A DNA stretch of 64,000 bases from the NCBI GenBank assembly GCA_040752855.1, contig JBFMHP010000017.1:62001-126000 (forward strand), given 5' to 3'. How positions within the stretch are numbered: position 1 is the stretch's first letter; each line of letters opens with the position of its first letter. Both the position numbers and the translations under genes were made by a program. This document shows, in pieces, positions 51,960 to 62,274 of the stretch. The stretch comes from JBFMHP01 sp040752855 (GTDB taxonomy: Bacteria > Pseudomonadota > Gammaproteobacteria > RBG-16-57-12). The notes under the pieces were generated by a model. The model made no database searches and had not been told where the DNA came from. It was given only the letters and a program-made list of their open reading frames with translations.

Positions 51960-53018
51960 CTACACCGCCTGCAATGCGGGATGGATCACCTTGCCGCCGG
52001 CGACATTGATCCCCGCCTGCAGGGCCGGATCGCTCCGCCAGTCAGGCTGCGCGAGCCGCAGCACGTATGGGATGAGCGCGGCAGAAAGCGCCTGCGAGGA
52101 GGTGCGCGGCACGGCACCCGGCATGTTGGTGACGCAAAAGTGCGTGATGCCCTCCCAGACATAGGTCGGATCGGCATAGGTCGTCGGCCGGGTCGTCTCG
52201 ATACAGCCGCCTTGGTCGACGGAGATATCCGCGATGACACTGCCCTGCTGCATGGCGCGCACCATCTCGGCGCTGATCAGATGCGGGGCCTTGGCGCCGG
52301 GGATCAGCACCGCGCCGATCAGCAGGTCGCACGCGGCCACGGCCTGCTCCAGGCTGTGGGCGAATGGATAGAGCGCGGTGACGTTCGGCCCCAGCGCGCG
52401 CATCGCCGCGAGTTTTTCCCGATTGCGGTCGAACACCGTCACCTCGGCGCCCATCGCCGCGGCCAGCGCGGCGGCATTGCCCCCGGCCACGCCCGCCCCG
52501 AGCACCACCACCTTGCCGCGCGGCGCCGCCGGCAAGCCCCCCAGCAGCAGCCCCTTGCCGCCCTGCGGCCGATGCAGCAGATGGGTGCCGACCTGCACCG
52601 CGATGCGCCCGGCGATATCACTCATCGGTGCCAGCAGCGGCAGTGCGCCGTGCTCGCTCACGGTCTCAAAGGCCACGGCGGTCATCCCTATTTTGCACAA
52701 TCGCTGCATCAACACCGGCTCGGCCGCCAAATGCAGATAGGAAAACAGCAGATGATCCGGGCGATAGAGATCCAGCTCCTGCGGCTGCGGTTCCTTGACC
52801 TTGACGATCAACGCGATCTCGCGATGCAGCGTGGCGGCATCGGGCAGAATGGTCACACCGAGACGTGTGTAGTCCTCATCCGGATACCCGCTGGCCACGC
52901 CGGCCTGCGTCTCGATGAACACCTCGTGGCCGTTGCGCACCAGCTCGCCGGCGGCCTCGGGGATCAGCGCCACACGCCCCTCCAACACCTTGATCTCGCG
53001 GGGAATACCAATTCGCAT
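51960..53018 (-). CDS. ald: Alanine dehydrogenase
   Basis: 352 residues, NAD-dependent, converting L-alanine to pyruvate and ammonia. N-terminal MRIGIPREIKVLEGRVAL and GHEVFIETQAG; the pyruvate-binding lysine is in KVKEPQPQEL and the catalytic His in FSYLHLA. NAD loop VVLGAGVAGGNAAALA. Downstream DISVDQGGCIETTRPT is conserved. AAGGAG precedes the ATG. It is transcribed divergently from trxB. Family length is usually about 370, so this one is slightly short at the C-terminus. Confidence 0.95.
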   Translation of the reverse strand: MRIGIPREIKVLEGRVALIPEAAGELVRNGHEVFIETQAGVASGYPDEDYTRLGVTILPDAATLHREIALIVKVKEPQPQELDLYRPDHLLFSYLHLAAEPVLMQRLCKIGMTAVAFETVSEHGALPLLAPMSDIAGRIAVQVGTHLLHRPQGGKGLLLGGLPAAPRGKVVVLGAGVAGGNAAALAAAMGAEVTVFDRNREKLAAMRALGPNVTALYPFAHSLEQAVAACDLLIGAVLIPGAKAPHLISAEMVRAMQQGSVIADISVDQGGCIETTRPTTYADPTYVWEGITHFCVTNMPGAVPRTSSQALSAALIPYVLRLAQPDWRSDPALQAGINVAGGKVIHPALQAV

Positions 53019-53142
53019 ACTTGCTCTCCTTTACCCAGGCATGGGCATTGCGTACCATAAAATTATATCGGCAGATAAAATACAAACCTCTTTTTCTGCC
53101 ATCCCCAAAAAACGCGAACAATCACCTTTTGGAGTGTACTTC

Positions 53143-54099
53143 ATGAGCAATACCAAGCATTGCCGCCTCTTGATCCTGGGCTCGGGCCCCGCCGGTTACA
53201 CCGCCGCCGTCTATGCCGCGCGCGCCAATCTCAAGCCGGTGCAGATCACCGGTATGCAACAAGGCGGACAGTTGACCACCACCACCGACGTCGACAACTG
53301 GCCCGGCGATCATGAGGGCGTGCAGGGCCCCGAGCTGATGGTACGCATGCAGAAACACGCCGAGCGCTTCGGCACCGAGATCATCTTCGACCACATCAAT
53401 GAAACCAATCTGAAGCAGCGCCCCTTCACCCTCAAGGGCGACAGCGGCACCTATACCTGCGATGCCCTGATCATCGCCACCGGCGCCTCGGCCAAGTATC
53501 TCGGCCTGGCATCGGAAGAGGCCTTCAAGGGCCGCGGTGTGTCTGGCTGCGCGACCTGCGACGGCTTTTTCTATCGCAATCAGACGGTCGCCGTGATCGG
53601 CGGGGGCAACACCGCCGTTGAAGAGGCGCTTTACTTGAGCAACATCGCCAGCAAGGTGCACGTCATTCATCGCCGCGACAAGTTCAAGGCGGAGAAGATC
53701 CTCATCGATCATCTTATGGAAAAGAGCCGCAGCGGCAACGTCACCCTCCATTGGAACAACGAGCTGGACGAGGTGCTCGGCGATCAGAGCGGCGTGACCG
53801 GCATCCGCATCAAGAGCACCACGGATGGCAGCACGAAAGAGATCCCCTTGATGGGCGTCTTCATCGCCATCGGCCATTCACCCAACACGGGCATCTTCGA
53901 AGGGCAACTGGAGATGGAAGGCGGTTACATCAAGGTCCAAACCGGTTCGCGCGGCAATGCCACGCAGACCAGCGTGCCAGGGGTCTTCGCCGCCGGGGAT
54001 GTTGCCGACCACGTCTATCGCCAGGCCATCACCTCAGCCGGCACCGGCTGCATGGCCGCGCTGGACGCGGAGCGTTATCTCGATAATCTTGGCAAGTAA
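53143..54099 (+). CDS. trxB: Thioredoxin reductase
   Basis: 318 residues from ATG 53143, with TTGGAG eight bases before it. FAD-binding GSGPAGYTAAVYAARA near the N-terminus, redox CATCDG about residue 140, NADPH loop GGGNTAVEEAL, and C-terminal GVFAAGDVADHVYRQAITSAGTGCMAALDAE. It reduces thioredoxins, including TrxC at 22.9 kb, with NADPH. It lies divergent from ald, 124 bp away. Confidence 0.97.
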   Translation: MSNTKHCRLLILGSGPAGYTAAVYAARANLKPVQITGMQQGGQLTTTTDVDNWPGDHEGVQGPELMVRMQKHAERFGTEIIFDHINETNLKQRPFTLKGDSGTYTCDALIIATGASAKYLGLASEEAFKGRGVSGCATCDGFFYRNQTVAVIGGGNTAVEEALYLSNIASKVHVIHRRDKFKAEKILIDHLMEKSRSGNVTLHWNNELDEVLGDQSGVTGIRIKSTTDGSTKEIPLMGVFIAIGHSPNTGIFEGQLEMEGGYIKVQTGSRGNATQTSVPGVFAAGDVADHVYRQAITSAGTGCMAALDAERYLDNLGK

Positions 54100-54156
54100 T
54101 ACCCGCCTGGCGTCTCCCCACTCAGCGCAGTGGGGAGACTCACCGCTGGCGTGATC

Positions 54157-54223
54157 TAACCCGGATATTTCACCATGAATCTACTGCGCCCTCGCTACGA
54201 TTCGTGATGAAATATCCGGGCTA
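54157..54223. mobile_element. MITE-like element, short form (67 bp), inverted repeats
   Basis: Left end TAACCCGGATATTTCACC; right end TGAAATATCCGGGCTA, so the ends are imperfect inverted repeats. It is a reverse-orientation, internally deleted relative of the 183-bp element at 60729. It begins 57 bp after the trxB stop and ends 10 bp before the aat start codon. No coding capacity. Confidence 0.65.
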
Positions 54224-54233
54224 AACTTTACAC

Positions 54234-54965
54234 ATGAGCATCCATCACACATCCGGCGCCCCGTTCCTGTTGGACCCGGCCAAACTCGCCTTCCCCGATC
54301 CGCGGCGAGCCTTACGCGAGCCCAACGGACTGCTGGCCATTGGCGGCGACCTCTCGCCCCAACGATTATTGGCCGCCTACCGCTTAGGTATCTTTCCCTG
54401 GTATGGGCGCAACGAACCGATCCTGTGGTGGTCGCCCGATCCCCGCTGCGTGCTGTTCCCGGACTTGCTGCACATCTCCCGCAGCCTGCAAAAAACCCTG
54501 CGCCGAAACACCTTTGAACTCAGCATCGACCGCGCCTTCCCCGAGGTGATGAAGGCCTGCGCCGCCCCGCGCCGCTACACCGCCGAGACCTGGATCACCT
54601 CGGAGGTCTACACCGCGTATAACCGGCTGCACCAGCTCGGCCACGCTCATTCCGTCGAAGCCAGGCACAACGGGGAGCTGGTGGGCGGTCTCTACGGAGT
54701 CGCCCTCGGCAAGGTGTTTTACGGTGAGTCGATGTTCGCGCGCATAACCGATGCCTCCAAGGTCGCCATGGCCCACCTGTGCCAGCGCCTGCAACAGTGG
54801 GGTTATGAGCTGATCGACTGCCAGATGCATACGACCCACTTGGTCAGCCTGGGCGCGGTAGACATTCCGCGCGCAGATTTCATGGCCCTGCTCAACAGCC
54901 TGCTGCCGCAGCAACCCGCAGCGGATGCCTGGCAAAGCAACCCGCAATCGGCTGCGGCGCCATGA
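54234..54965 (+). CDS. aat: Leucyl/phenylalanyl-tRNA--protein transferase Aat
   Basis: 243 residues. Aat attaches Leu or Phe from aminoacyl-tRNA to proteins with N-terminal Lys or Arg, marking them for ClpAP. Family motifs: FPDPRRALREPNGLLAIGGDLSPQRLLAAYRLGIFPWY, WWSPDPRCVLFP, HSVEARHNGELVGGLYGVALGKVFYGESMFAR and LIDCQMHTTHL. There is no clear ribosome-binding site; the MITE-like element ends 10 bp before the ATG and supplies the leader. Overlaps bpt by 4 bp. Confidence 0.95.
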   Translation: MSIHHTSGAPFLLDPAKLAFPDPRRALREPNGLLAIGGDLSPQRLLAAYRLGIFPWYGRNEPILWWSPDPRCVLFPDLLHISRSLQKTLRRNTFELSIDRAFPEVMKACAAPRRYTAETWITSEVYTAYNRLHQLGHAHSVEARHNGELVGGLYGVALGKVFYGESMFARITDASKVAMAHLCQRLQQWGYELIDCQMHTTHLVSLGAVDIPRADFMALLNSLLPQQPAADAWQSNPQSAAAP

Positions 54966-55681
54966 CTCAGCTGCAGCAGTTACGTCTGTTTCTGAGTTCG
55001 CCCCACCCATGCAGCTATCTGCCGCAGGAGACCGCCTGCAATCTCTTCCTCGACCCCGATGTCATCCCCGATACCCGGCTTTACACCGCATTGATCGAAC
55101 AGGGCTTCCGGCGCAGCGGTGAGCACCTCTACCGCCCGCATTGCCCGAAGTGCCAGGCGTGCTTATCGATACGCATCCCGGTGGCACACTTCCAGCCGAA
55201 TCGCCAGCAGCGGCGCACCTGGAACAAGAATCAGGATCTCGAGTTCGCCGCCACCCAGACCCCGGACCGGGCCGCGCACAGCGAGCTGTTCTCCCGCTAT
55301 CTCAAGAGCAGGCACCCCGGCGGCGGCATGGACCAGATGGATACCGACACCCAGTTTGCGTTTCTGACCAGCGACTGGAGCGAGACATGGTTCTACGAAT
55401 TCCGCGAGGCCGACAGGCTCGTGGCGGTAGCGGTCACCGACAGGCTCACCAATGGCCTCTCCGCCATCTACAGCTATTTCTCTCCCGAGGATGCCGTGTG
55501 GCGCAGCCTGGGGGTCTACATGGTGCTCTGGCAGATCCACCAGGCCCGACAGCTTGATTTATCCTGGGTATACCTTGGTTTTTGGATCGCAGGCAGTCCA
55601 AGAATGGCGTACAAGAGTAATTACCAGCCCGCCGAGGCGCTTAAAGACAATCAGTGGCAAAAATTCCAGCACCTCGTCTAA
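54962..55681 (+). CDS. bpt: Aspartate/glutamate leucyltransferase Bpt (Ate1-like)
   Basis: 239 residues, ATGA overlap with aat. Bpt adds Leu to N-terminal Asp or Glu. N-terminal CSYLPQETACNLFLDP and YRPHCPKCQACLSIRIP carry the cysteines conserved in bacterial and eukaryotic arginyltransferase-family proteins. Downstream ESSISYF-like YSYFSPEDAVWRSLGVYMVLWQI and a DLSWVYLGFWIAGSPRMAYKSNY follow. Together with Aat it creates the substrates of ClpS/ClpA encoded 2-3 kb downstream. Confidence 0.94.
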   Translation: MTQLQQLRLFLSSPHPCSYLPQETACNLFLDPDVIPDTRLYTALIEQGFRRSGEHLYRPHCPKCQACLSIRIPVAHFQPNRQQRRTWNKNQDLEFAATQTPDRAAHSELFSRYLKSRHPGGGMDQMDTDTQFAFLTSDWSETWFYEFREADRLVAVAVTDRLTNGLSAIYSYFSPEDAVWRSLGVYMVLWQIHQARQLDLSWVYLGFWIAGSPRMAYKSNYQPAEALKDNQWQKFQHLV

Positions 55682-55762
55682 AGTTTTTTTCCGACATTGC
55701 CGTTATATCACTCGATATTCCCCCTGTTACTCTGTGAATATCGACCCAGCTCCCCAAGAAAC

Positions 55763-55798
55763 GTGTTCCGGTCCCGGACCGGAACACCCTTGTTTTTA
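55763..55798 (+). terminator. Intrinsic terminator downstream of bpt
   Basis: GTGTTCCGGTC pairs perfectly with GACCGGAACAC around three bases, followed by CCTTGTTTTTA. Confidence 0.85.
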
Positions 55799-55868
55799 TT
55801 CCCGACGGATGCCCGATTCCTTAAACAACAGAAATCATGCTCCCCTTCATACCTTTTATAGAAAAACT

Positions 55869-55897
55869 TTGAAAAAATTCGCCAACAAAGGCATTAT
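55869..55897 (+). promoter_or_regulatory. Candidate sigma-70 promoter of infA
   Basis: TTGAAA and CATTAT are spaced by 17 bp, close to the TTGACA/TATAAT consensus. It lies 42 bp before the infA start and downstream of the bpt terminator, so infA has its own transcription start. Confidence 0.55.
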
Positions 55898-55938
55898 GAC
55901 GCCTCATTTGGCTTAGAACCGGATATTTAACAGGCTAC

Positions 55939-56157
55939 ATGGCAAAAGAAGATCACATCGAAATGGAAGGCACCGTCCTCGAGACACTGCCCAACACAAT
56001 GTTCCGCGTCCAACTCGACAACGGTCACATCGTCACCGCCCACATCTCGGGCAAGATGCGCAAGAACTACATCCGCATCCTCACCGGTGACAAGGTCACC
56101 GTCGAAATGACCCCCTATGACCTGAGCAAGGGTCGTATCATATTCCGCGGTCGTTGA
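55939..56157 (+). CDS. infA: Translation initiation factor IF-1
   Basis: 72 residues, the standard size. S1/OB-fold protein: MAKEDHIEMEGTVLETLPNTMFRV, then GHIVTAHISGKMRKNYIRILTGDKVTVEMTPYDLSKGRI. Cooperates with IF-2 and IF-3 to position initiator tRNA at the 30S A site. Own promoter and terminator surround it. Position between bpt and clpA is conserved in Pseudomonas-type genomes. Confidence 0.98.
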   Translation: MAKEDHIEMEGTVLETLPNTMFRVQLDNGHIVTAHISGKMRKNYIRILTGDKVTVEMTPYDLSKGRIIFRGR

Positions 56158-56171
56158 CAGCCTCCGAATAA

Positions 56172-56209
56172 AAAAGCGCCCTGCCGTCTCTCACCGGCAG
56201 GGCGCTTTT
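56172..56209. terminator. Bidirectional terminator between infA and clpA
   Basis: AAAAGCGCCCTGCCG pairs with CGGCAGGGCGCTTTT around eight bases, with A and T tracts on the two sides. Serves the convergent genes. Confidence 0.92.
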
Positions 56210-56233
56210 GCGTATCCATCACTCAGCTTGCGC

Positions 56234-58501
<2,268 letters not shown>

Positions 58502-58537
58502 ACTTTCACCTGCTACTGCTCGTTGATCTTGGCGCGA

Positions 58538-58858
58538 TCACTCGGCCTCCATCACACACAACAATGGATGATGATGCTTGCGCGAGTATTCGTTGACTTG
58601 CACGACCTTGGTCTCGGCCACATCGCGGCTGAAAGACCCGCAAACACCCTTGCCTTGAGTATGCACCTGCAACATTACTTTCGTCGCCAGTTCGCGCGAC
58701 ATGAAGAAGAATGACTCCAACACATGTACTACGAACTCCATGGGTGTATAGTCGTCATTAATCAAGATTACTTTATACATCGGCGGGCGTTTGAGCTTAG
58801 GCTTAGCCTCTTCAACCACCAGCCCGCCTTCGGGATCTTTGAGATGTTCCTGCGACAT
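58538..58858 (-). CDS. clpS: ClpS adaptor protein
   Basis: 106 residues. ClpS recognises N-terminal Leu, Phe, Trp or Tyr and hands substrates to ClpA. The family core MYKVILINDDYTPMEFVVHVLESFF begins at residue 27; the conserved Asp pair of NDDYTPM binds the free N-terminus. HTQGKGVCGSFSRDVAETK follows. AGAGGAC precedes the ATG. First gene of the clpS-clpA unit, and divergent from cspD. Confidence 0.97.
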   Translation of the reverse strand: MSQEHLKDPEGGLVVEEAKPKLKRPPMYKVILINDDYTPMEFVVHVLESFFFMSRELATKVMLQVHTQGKGVCGSFSRDVAETKVVQVNEYSRKHHHPLLCVMEAE

Positions 58859-59094
58859 GTCCTCTCACCTCAAACCAAAAACAATTCTTTATATTTCATA
58901 AAGATATAAAGACAAAATCATTATAGCACGAATTTATCCCGTATTTGGTCATTACACCAGCCCCTCTGAGGTTTAGGAAAAAAACTTGACTCCCCAGAAA
59001 GTCCGTACCACATTTATCAGTGCAAGGCTCAAAAATAACAACAGCGCTTTGTCAAGTAGAATTGAAGTCCAAATGAGAGGAGGATCTAAGCAAG

Positions 59095-59325
59095 ATGGAG
59101 TATGGTGTAGTGAAGTGGTTCAGCAATGCAAAGGGGTATGGATTCATTGCGGGACAAGAGGGGGGTGGCGATATTTTCGCGCACTTCTCCTCCATCGAGA
59201 TGGATGGATACAAAACCCTCAAGCAAGGCCAGGCCGTCGAATTCGAGTACACGCAAGGTCCGAAGGGCCTGCAAGCGACGAAGATTCGGCTGGCAGATAC
59301 TCAGCCAGCGCAGCCTGAAACATAG
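59095..59325 (+). CDS. cspD: Cold-shock-domain protein (CspD-like)
   Basis: 76 residues. One cold-shock domain with RNP1 KGYGFIAG and RNP2 DIFAHFSSI, and the start MEYGVVKWFSNAKGYG. CspD of E. coli is stationary-phase-induced and inhibits replication; position beside clpS is conserved for that member. A polar tail follows the fold. AGGAGG lies 11 bp upstream of the ATG. Long leader from about 58990. Terminator follows. Confidence 0.92.
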   Translation: MEYGVVKWFSNAKGYGFIAGQEGGGDIFAHFSSIEMDGYKTLKQGQAVEFEYTQGPKGLQATKIRLADTQPAQPET

Positions 59326-59344
59326 AACTTTTGATCATCAAGTA

Positions 59345-59383
59345 AAAAACGAAAAGCCCCGAAACGGGGCTTTTCGTTTTTTC
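59345..59383. terminator. Bidirectional terminator between cspD and icd
   Basis: CGAAAAGCCCCG pairs with CGGGGCTTTTCG around AAA; flanking A and T tracts suit both the rightward cspD and leftward icd. Confidence 0.95.
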
Positions 59384-59402
59384 CACGCGGCAGGACGCTG
59401 CC

Positions 59403-60659
59403 TCACATATGCTTGACCATCGCCTTGCCGAAGGCCGAGCAGCTCACTTCGCTGGCCCCGGCCATCAAGCGCGCAAAGTCGTAGGTTACCGTCTTGGCTT
59501 GAATAGCGCCGGACATCCCCTTCACAACCAGATCCGCTGCCTCGGTCCAGCCAAGGTGGCGCAGCATCATCTCACCAGAGAGGATCAGCGAGCCAGGGTT
59601 GACCTTGTCCTGCCCCGCGTATTTCGGGGCGGTGCCATGGGTGGCCTCGAACATGGCGACCGTGTCCGAAAGATTGGCGCCGGGCGCGATGCCGATACCG
59701 CCGACCTGGGCCGCCAAGGCATCGGAGATATAGTCGCCGTTCAGATTGAGGGTGGCGATGACATCGTATTCCTCGGGGCGCAGCAGGATCTGCTGCAGGA
59801 AGGCGTCGGCGATCACATCCTTGATCACGATCATCTTGCCGCTCTTCGGATTCTTGAAGCGGCACCACGGGCCGGCGTCGATTTCTACCGCGCCGAACTC
59901 CTCCTTGGCCAGTTCATAGCCCCAGCTCTTGAACGCGCCCTCGGTGAATTTCATGATGTTGCCCTTGTGCACCAGCGTGACCGAGGCACGATCGTTGTCG
60001 ATCGCATATTGAATGGCCTTGCGCACGAGGCGGCGCGTGCCATCGCGCGAGACCGGTTTGACGCCAATGCCGGATGACTCCGGGAAGCGGATCTTTTTCA
60101 CGCCCATTTCGCGTTGCAGAAAATCGACGACCTTCTTCACCTCGGGCGTACCGGCGGCCCATTCGATGCCGGCATAGATGTCTTCGGAGTTCTCGCGGAA
60201 GATGACCATGTCGGTCTTCTCCGGCTCCTTGAGCGGGCTGGGGGTGCCGGTGTAATAACGCACCGGACGCAGGCAGACGTACAGATCGAGTTCCTGGCGC
60301 AATGCGACGTTGAGCGAGCGGATGCCGCCGCCGACGGGCGTGGTCAGCGGGCCTTTGATGGAGACGACAAAGTCGCGCACGGCCTTCAGGGTCTCTTCCG
60401 GCAGCCAGGTATCGTTGCCGTAGACCTTGACCGCCTTCTCGCCCGCGTAGACTTCCATCCAGGCGAGCTTGCGCTTGCCGCCGTAGGCCTTGGCCACCGC
60501 TGCATCCAGCACCTCGCGCATCACGGGCGTGATGTCGACGCCGATGCCATCGCCCTCGATGAAGGGGATGATGGGATTGCTGGGAACCTTCAGCGCGCCA
60601 TCGGCAGCGACGGTGATTTTTTCGCCCTGTGCAGGGACAACGATTTTCTGGTAGCTCAT
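59403..60659 (-). CDS. icd: Isocitrate dehydrogenase (NADP)
   Basis: 418 residues, close to E. coli Icd (416). Substrate-binding RSLNVALRQELDLYVCLRP contains the serine (Ser in RSLN) phosphorylated by AceK in E. coli. EGDGIGVDITP near the N-terminus, and the metal-binding aspartates in DVIADAFLQQ, are clear. GGAGTTTCC precedes the ATG. TCA cycle, making 2-oxoglutarate and NADPH. The cspD-icd arrangement is conserved in Pseudomonas. Confidence 0.98.
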   Translation of the reverse strand: MSYQKIVVPAQGEKITVAADGALKVPSNPIIPFIEGDGIGVDITPVMREVLDAAVAKAYGGKRKLAWMEVYAGEKAVKVYGNDTWLPEETLKAVRDFVVSIKGPLTTPVGGGIRSLNVALRQELDLYVCLRPVRYYTGTPSPLKEPEKTDMVIFRENSEDIYAGIEWAAGTPEVKKVVDFLQREMGVKKIRFPESSGIGVKPVSRDGTRRLVRKAIQYAIDNDRASVTLVHKGNIMKFTEGAFKSWGYELAKEEFGAVEIDAGPWCRFKNPKSGKMIVIKDVIADAFLQQILLRPEEYDVIATLNLNGDYISDALAAQVGGIGIAPGANLSDTVAMFEATHGTAPKYAGQDKVNPGSLILSGEMMLRHLGWTEAADLVVKGMSGAIQAKTVTYDFARLMAGASEVSCSAFGKAMVKHM

Positions 60660-60728
60660 GGAAACTCCGTGATTGTGGCGGTCTAGCGTCGAAAACGTGC
60701 GTATTCTAACACTATGCCCCCGTCAGTT

Positions 60729-60911
60729 TAACCCGGATATTTCACCGCGAGTCGTAGCGAGGGCGCGTAAGGCATTGAAGATTCGGGGCGCACGGAGCTT
60801 TTGACGGTGAAGGCATAGTCGACACTCTGTCGAACCGGCAAAAGCGAGTACGTCACGAAGATTCAATGGATTACGCGACCGCAGTAGATTCGTGGTGAAA
60901 TATCCGGGTTA
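60729..60911. mobile_element. MITE-like element, long form (183 bp), 18-bp terminal inverted repeats
   Basis: Perfect 18-bp inverted repeats TAACCCGGATATTTCACC / GGTGAAATATCCGGGTTA. Inside the ends it shares GTCGTAGCGAGGGCGC and AGTAGATTCGTGG with the 67-bp element at 54157 (opposite orientation). The central 116 bp or so, absent from the short form, contains further short inverted segments. No gene. Lies upstream of icd and downstream of gspN. Confidence 0.7.
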
Positions 60912-60959
60912 AGGAACCTCTGGTTTATCAGGGGCTCCACGCGCGCAATGAGGTGCGTA

Positions 60960-60990
60960 CTCTGAGAATTCCCGGAGCGGATTCTCAGAG
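60960..60990 (-). terminator. Stem-loop downstream of gspN
   Basis: CTCTGAGAAT pairs with ATTCTCAGAG around an 11-base loop; no strong U-tract on the minus strand. It may end the type II secretion operon. Confidence 0.55.
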
Positions 60991-61012
60991 TGTTCTTGAT
61001 TCATGGGACGGT

Positions 61013-61786
61013 TTACTGCACGGGCTTGGCGCCCAGCTGCGGCCAGCGGCCGGCAAACTGCATCTCCACCTTGCCGTCGGGCCGAGGCTGACCCAGCATG
61101 CGCGTGACCACCACCAAGGTGGTATCCTGCGCGTCCTTCGCGCCGGCCGTGCCCTTATATTGATATTCACCCGTGGGCTTGATGCTGAGCAGACCTTCGG
61201 CGCTGAGCGGTCCGCCCTTGTCCTGGATCTTGACGGTGGCGTTCTCGCCCTCCATGGCCAGCACGGCCTCCAAGTCGCCGATGGGCACATCCGCGGCGAG
61301 CAGGGCGTTCTGCCAGGTGATCACGCCCTCGAGGTCCTCGATCCCCTGGTCCGCCATGCTGAACTCGTCCAGCGCGATGTTCAGCGCCCCGTCGGGTTTG
61401 ACGCCGGGAAATTTGAAGAACTTCGCCAGGTCGGCCACCGGCAGGCGCGCCTCGGTATCGCTGATGCTGACCGCCTTGCTCAGCAAGCCGTAGCTCAGCT
61501 CGCCGCTGCCGAAGATGGAAGGCCCCTCGGAGCTCCAGTCGATGCCGAGCCGCCCGATCAGGAGCGCGAGCGGCGATAGACTGAAGTCGATAGACTCGAA
61601 CCGGTAGCCGCCCACCTCAATCAGACCGGCGTGGCCCGACCAGAGGGTGCCGCTGACATCATAGATACCGAAGTCCTTGCTCGGCGGGGGAAGGAATCGG
61701 GCGACGAAACCGGCCGGCACCATCACCACCAGCAACAGCGCGTAGCCCAGAACGCCGATCAGGAGATACCGAATCCAGCCCTTCAC
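61013..61786 (-). CDS. gspN: Type II secretion system protein N (GspN)
   Basis: 257 residues. One N-terminal membrane segment (about 8-28), then a periplasmic domain with DVSGTLWSGHAGLIEVGGYRFESIDFSLSPLALL, characteristic of GspN. It is an accessory inner-membrane component of some type II secretion systems. 4-bp overlap with gspM. Last gene of the operon, followed by a stem-loop and then the MITE-like element. Confidence 0.88.
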   Translation of the reverse strand: MKGWIRYLLIGVLGYALLLVVMVPAGFVARFLPPPSKDFGIYDVSGTLWSGHAGLIEVGGYRFESIDFSLSPLALLIGRLGIDWSSEGPSIFGSGELSYGLLSKAVSISDTEARLPVADLAKFFKFPGVKPDGALNIALDEFSMADQGIEDLEGVITWQNALLAADVPIGDLEAVLAMEGENATVKIQDKGGPLSAEGLLSIKPTGEYQYKGTAGAKDAQDTTLVVVTRMLGQPRPDGKVEMQFAGRWPQLGAKPVQ

Positions 61787-62274
61787 GCGCCGCCCTCCGT
61801 AAAGCCAAGGCGCGCCTTGACATACCCGGGACGCTCCGAGCGTTCGATCACGGCATTCTCCACGGTGATACCGTACGCGTTCTTCAAGCCGCCGAGCCAG
61901 AACACCACGTCATCAAACGGGGCGTCCTCCAGCCAGACCCGCACCACGCCGTCCTTGTCGGGCTGCACGCGCTTGAGCGCCGCACCGAGCGTACCCTGCT
62001 TGGCGGTGCGATCGATCAGGGTCATGAGCGACTCATCCCCGCGCTGGACGCCCGGCACCGAACCGCCGCGATTCTTACCCTTGATCTCTTGCGCGGCGGC
62101 CTTCATCCACGCCAGGTTTTTGGATTCGCTTTCGACCGATTTGCGCAGCTCCGCGACGCTGCTGCTCAAGGGGGCCCACAGCACCATATAGAACAGCATG
62201 ATAGCGAGCGCGACGGCGCCGGCCAGCACGATGCGTTTTTCCCGGTCGCTCAGGCCTTGAAACCACTCCTTCAT
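61783..62274 (-). CDS. gspM: Type II secretion system protein M (GspM)
   Basis: 163 residues. Short cytoplasmic start, one membrane segment (about 16-36), a periplasmic coiled-coil portion and a ferredoxin-like C-terminal domain. LSDREKRIVLAGAVAL at the N-terminus is typical. GspM partners GspL in the inner-membrane platform. Overlaps gspL and gspN by 4 bp each. Confidence 0.9.
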   Translation of the reverse strand: MKEWFQGLSDREKRIVLAGAVALAIMLFYMVLWAPLSSSVAELRKSVESESKNLAWMKAAAQEIKGKNRGGSVPGVQRGDESLMTLIDRTAKQGTLGAALKRVQPDKDGVVRVWLEDAPFDDVVFWLGGLKNAYGITVENAVIERSERPGYVKARLGFTEGGA

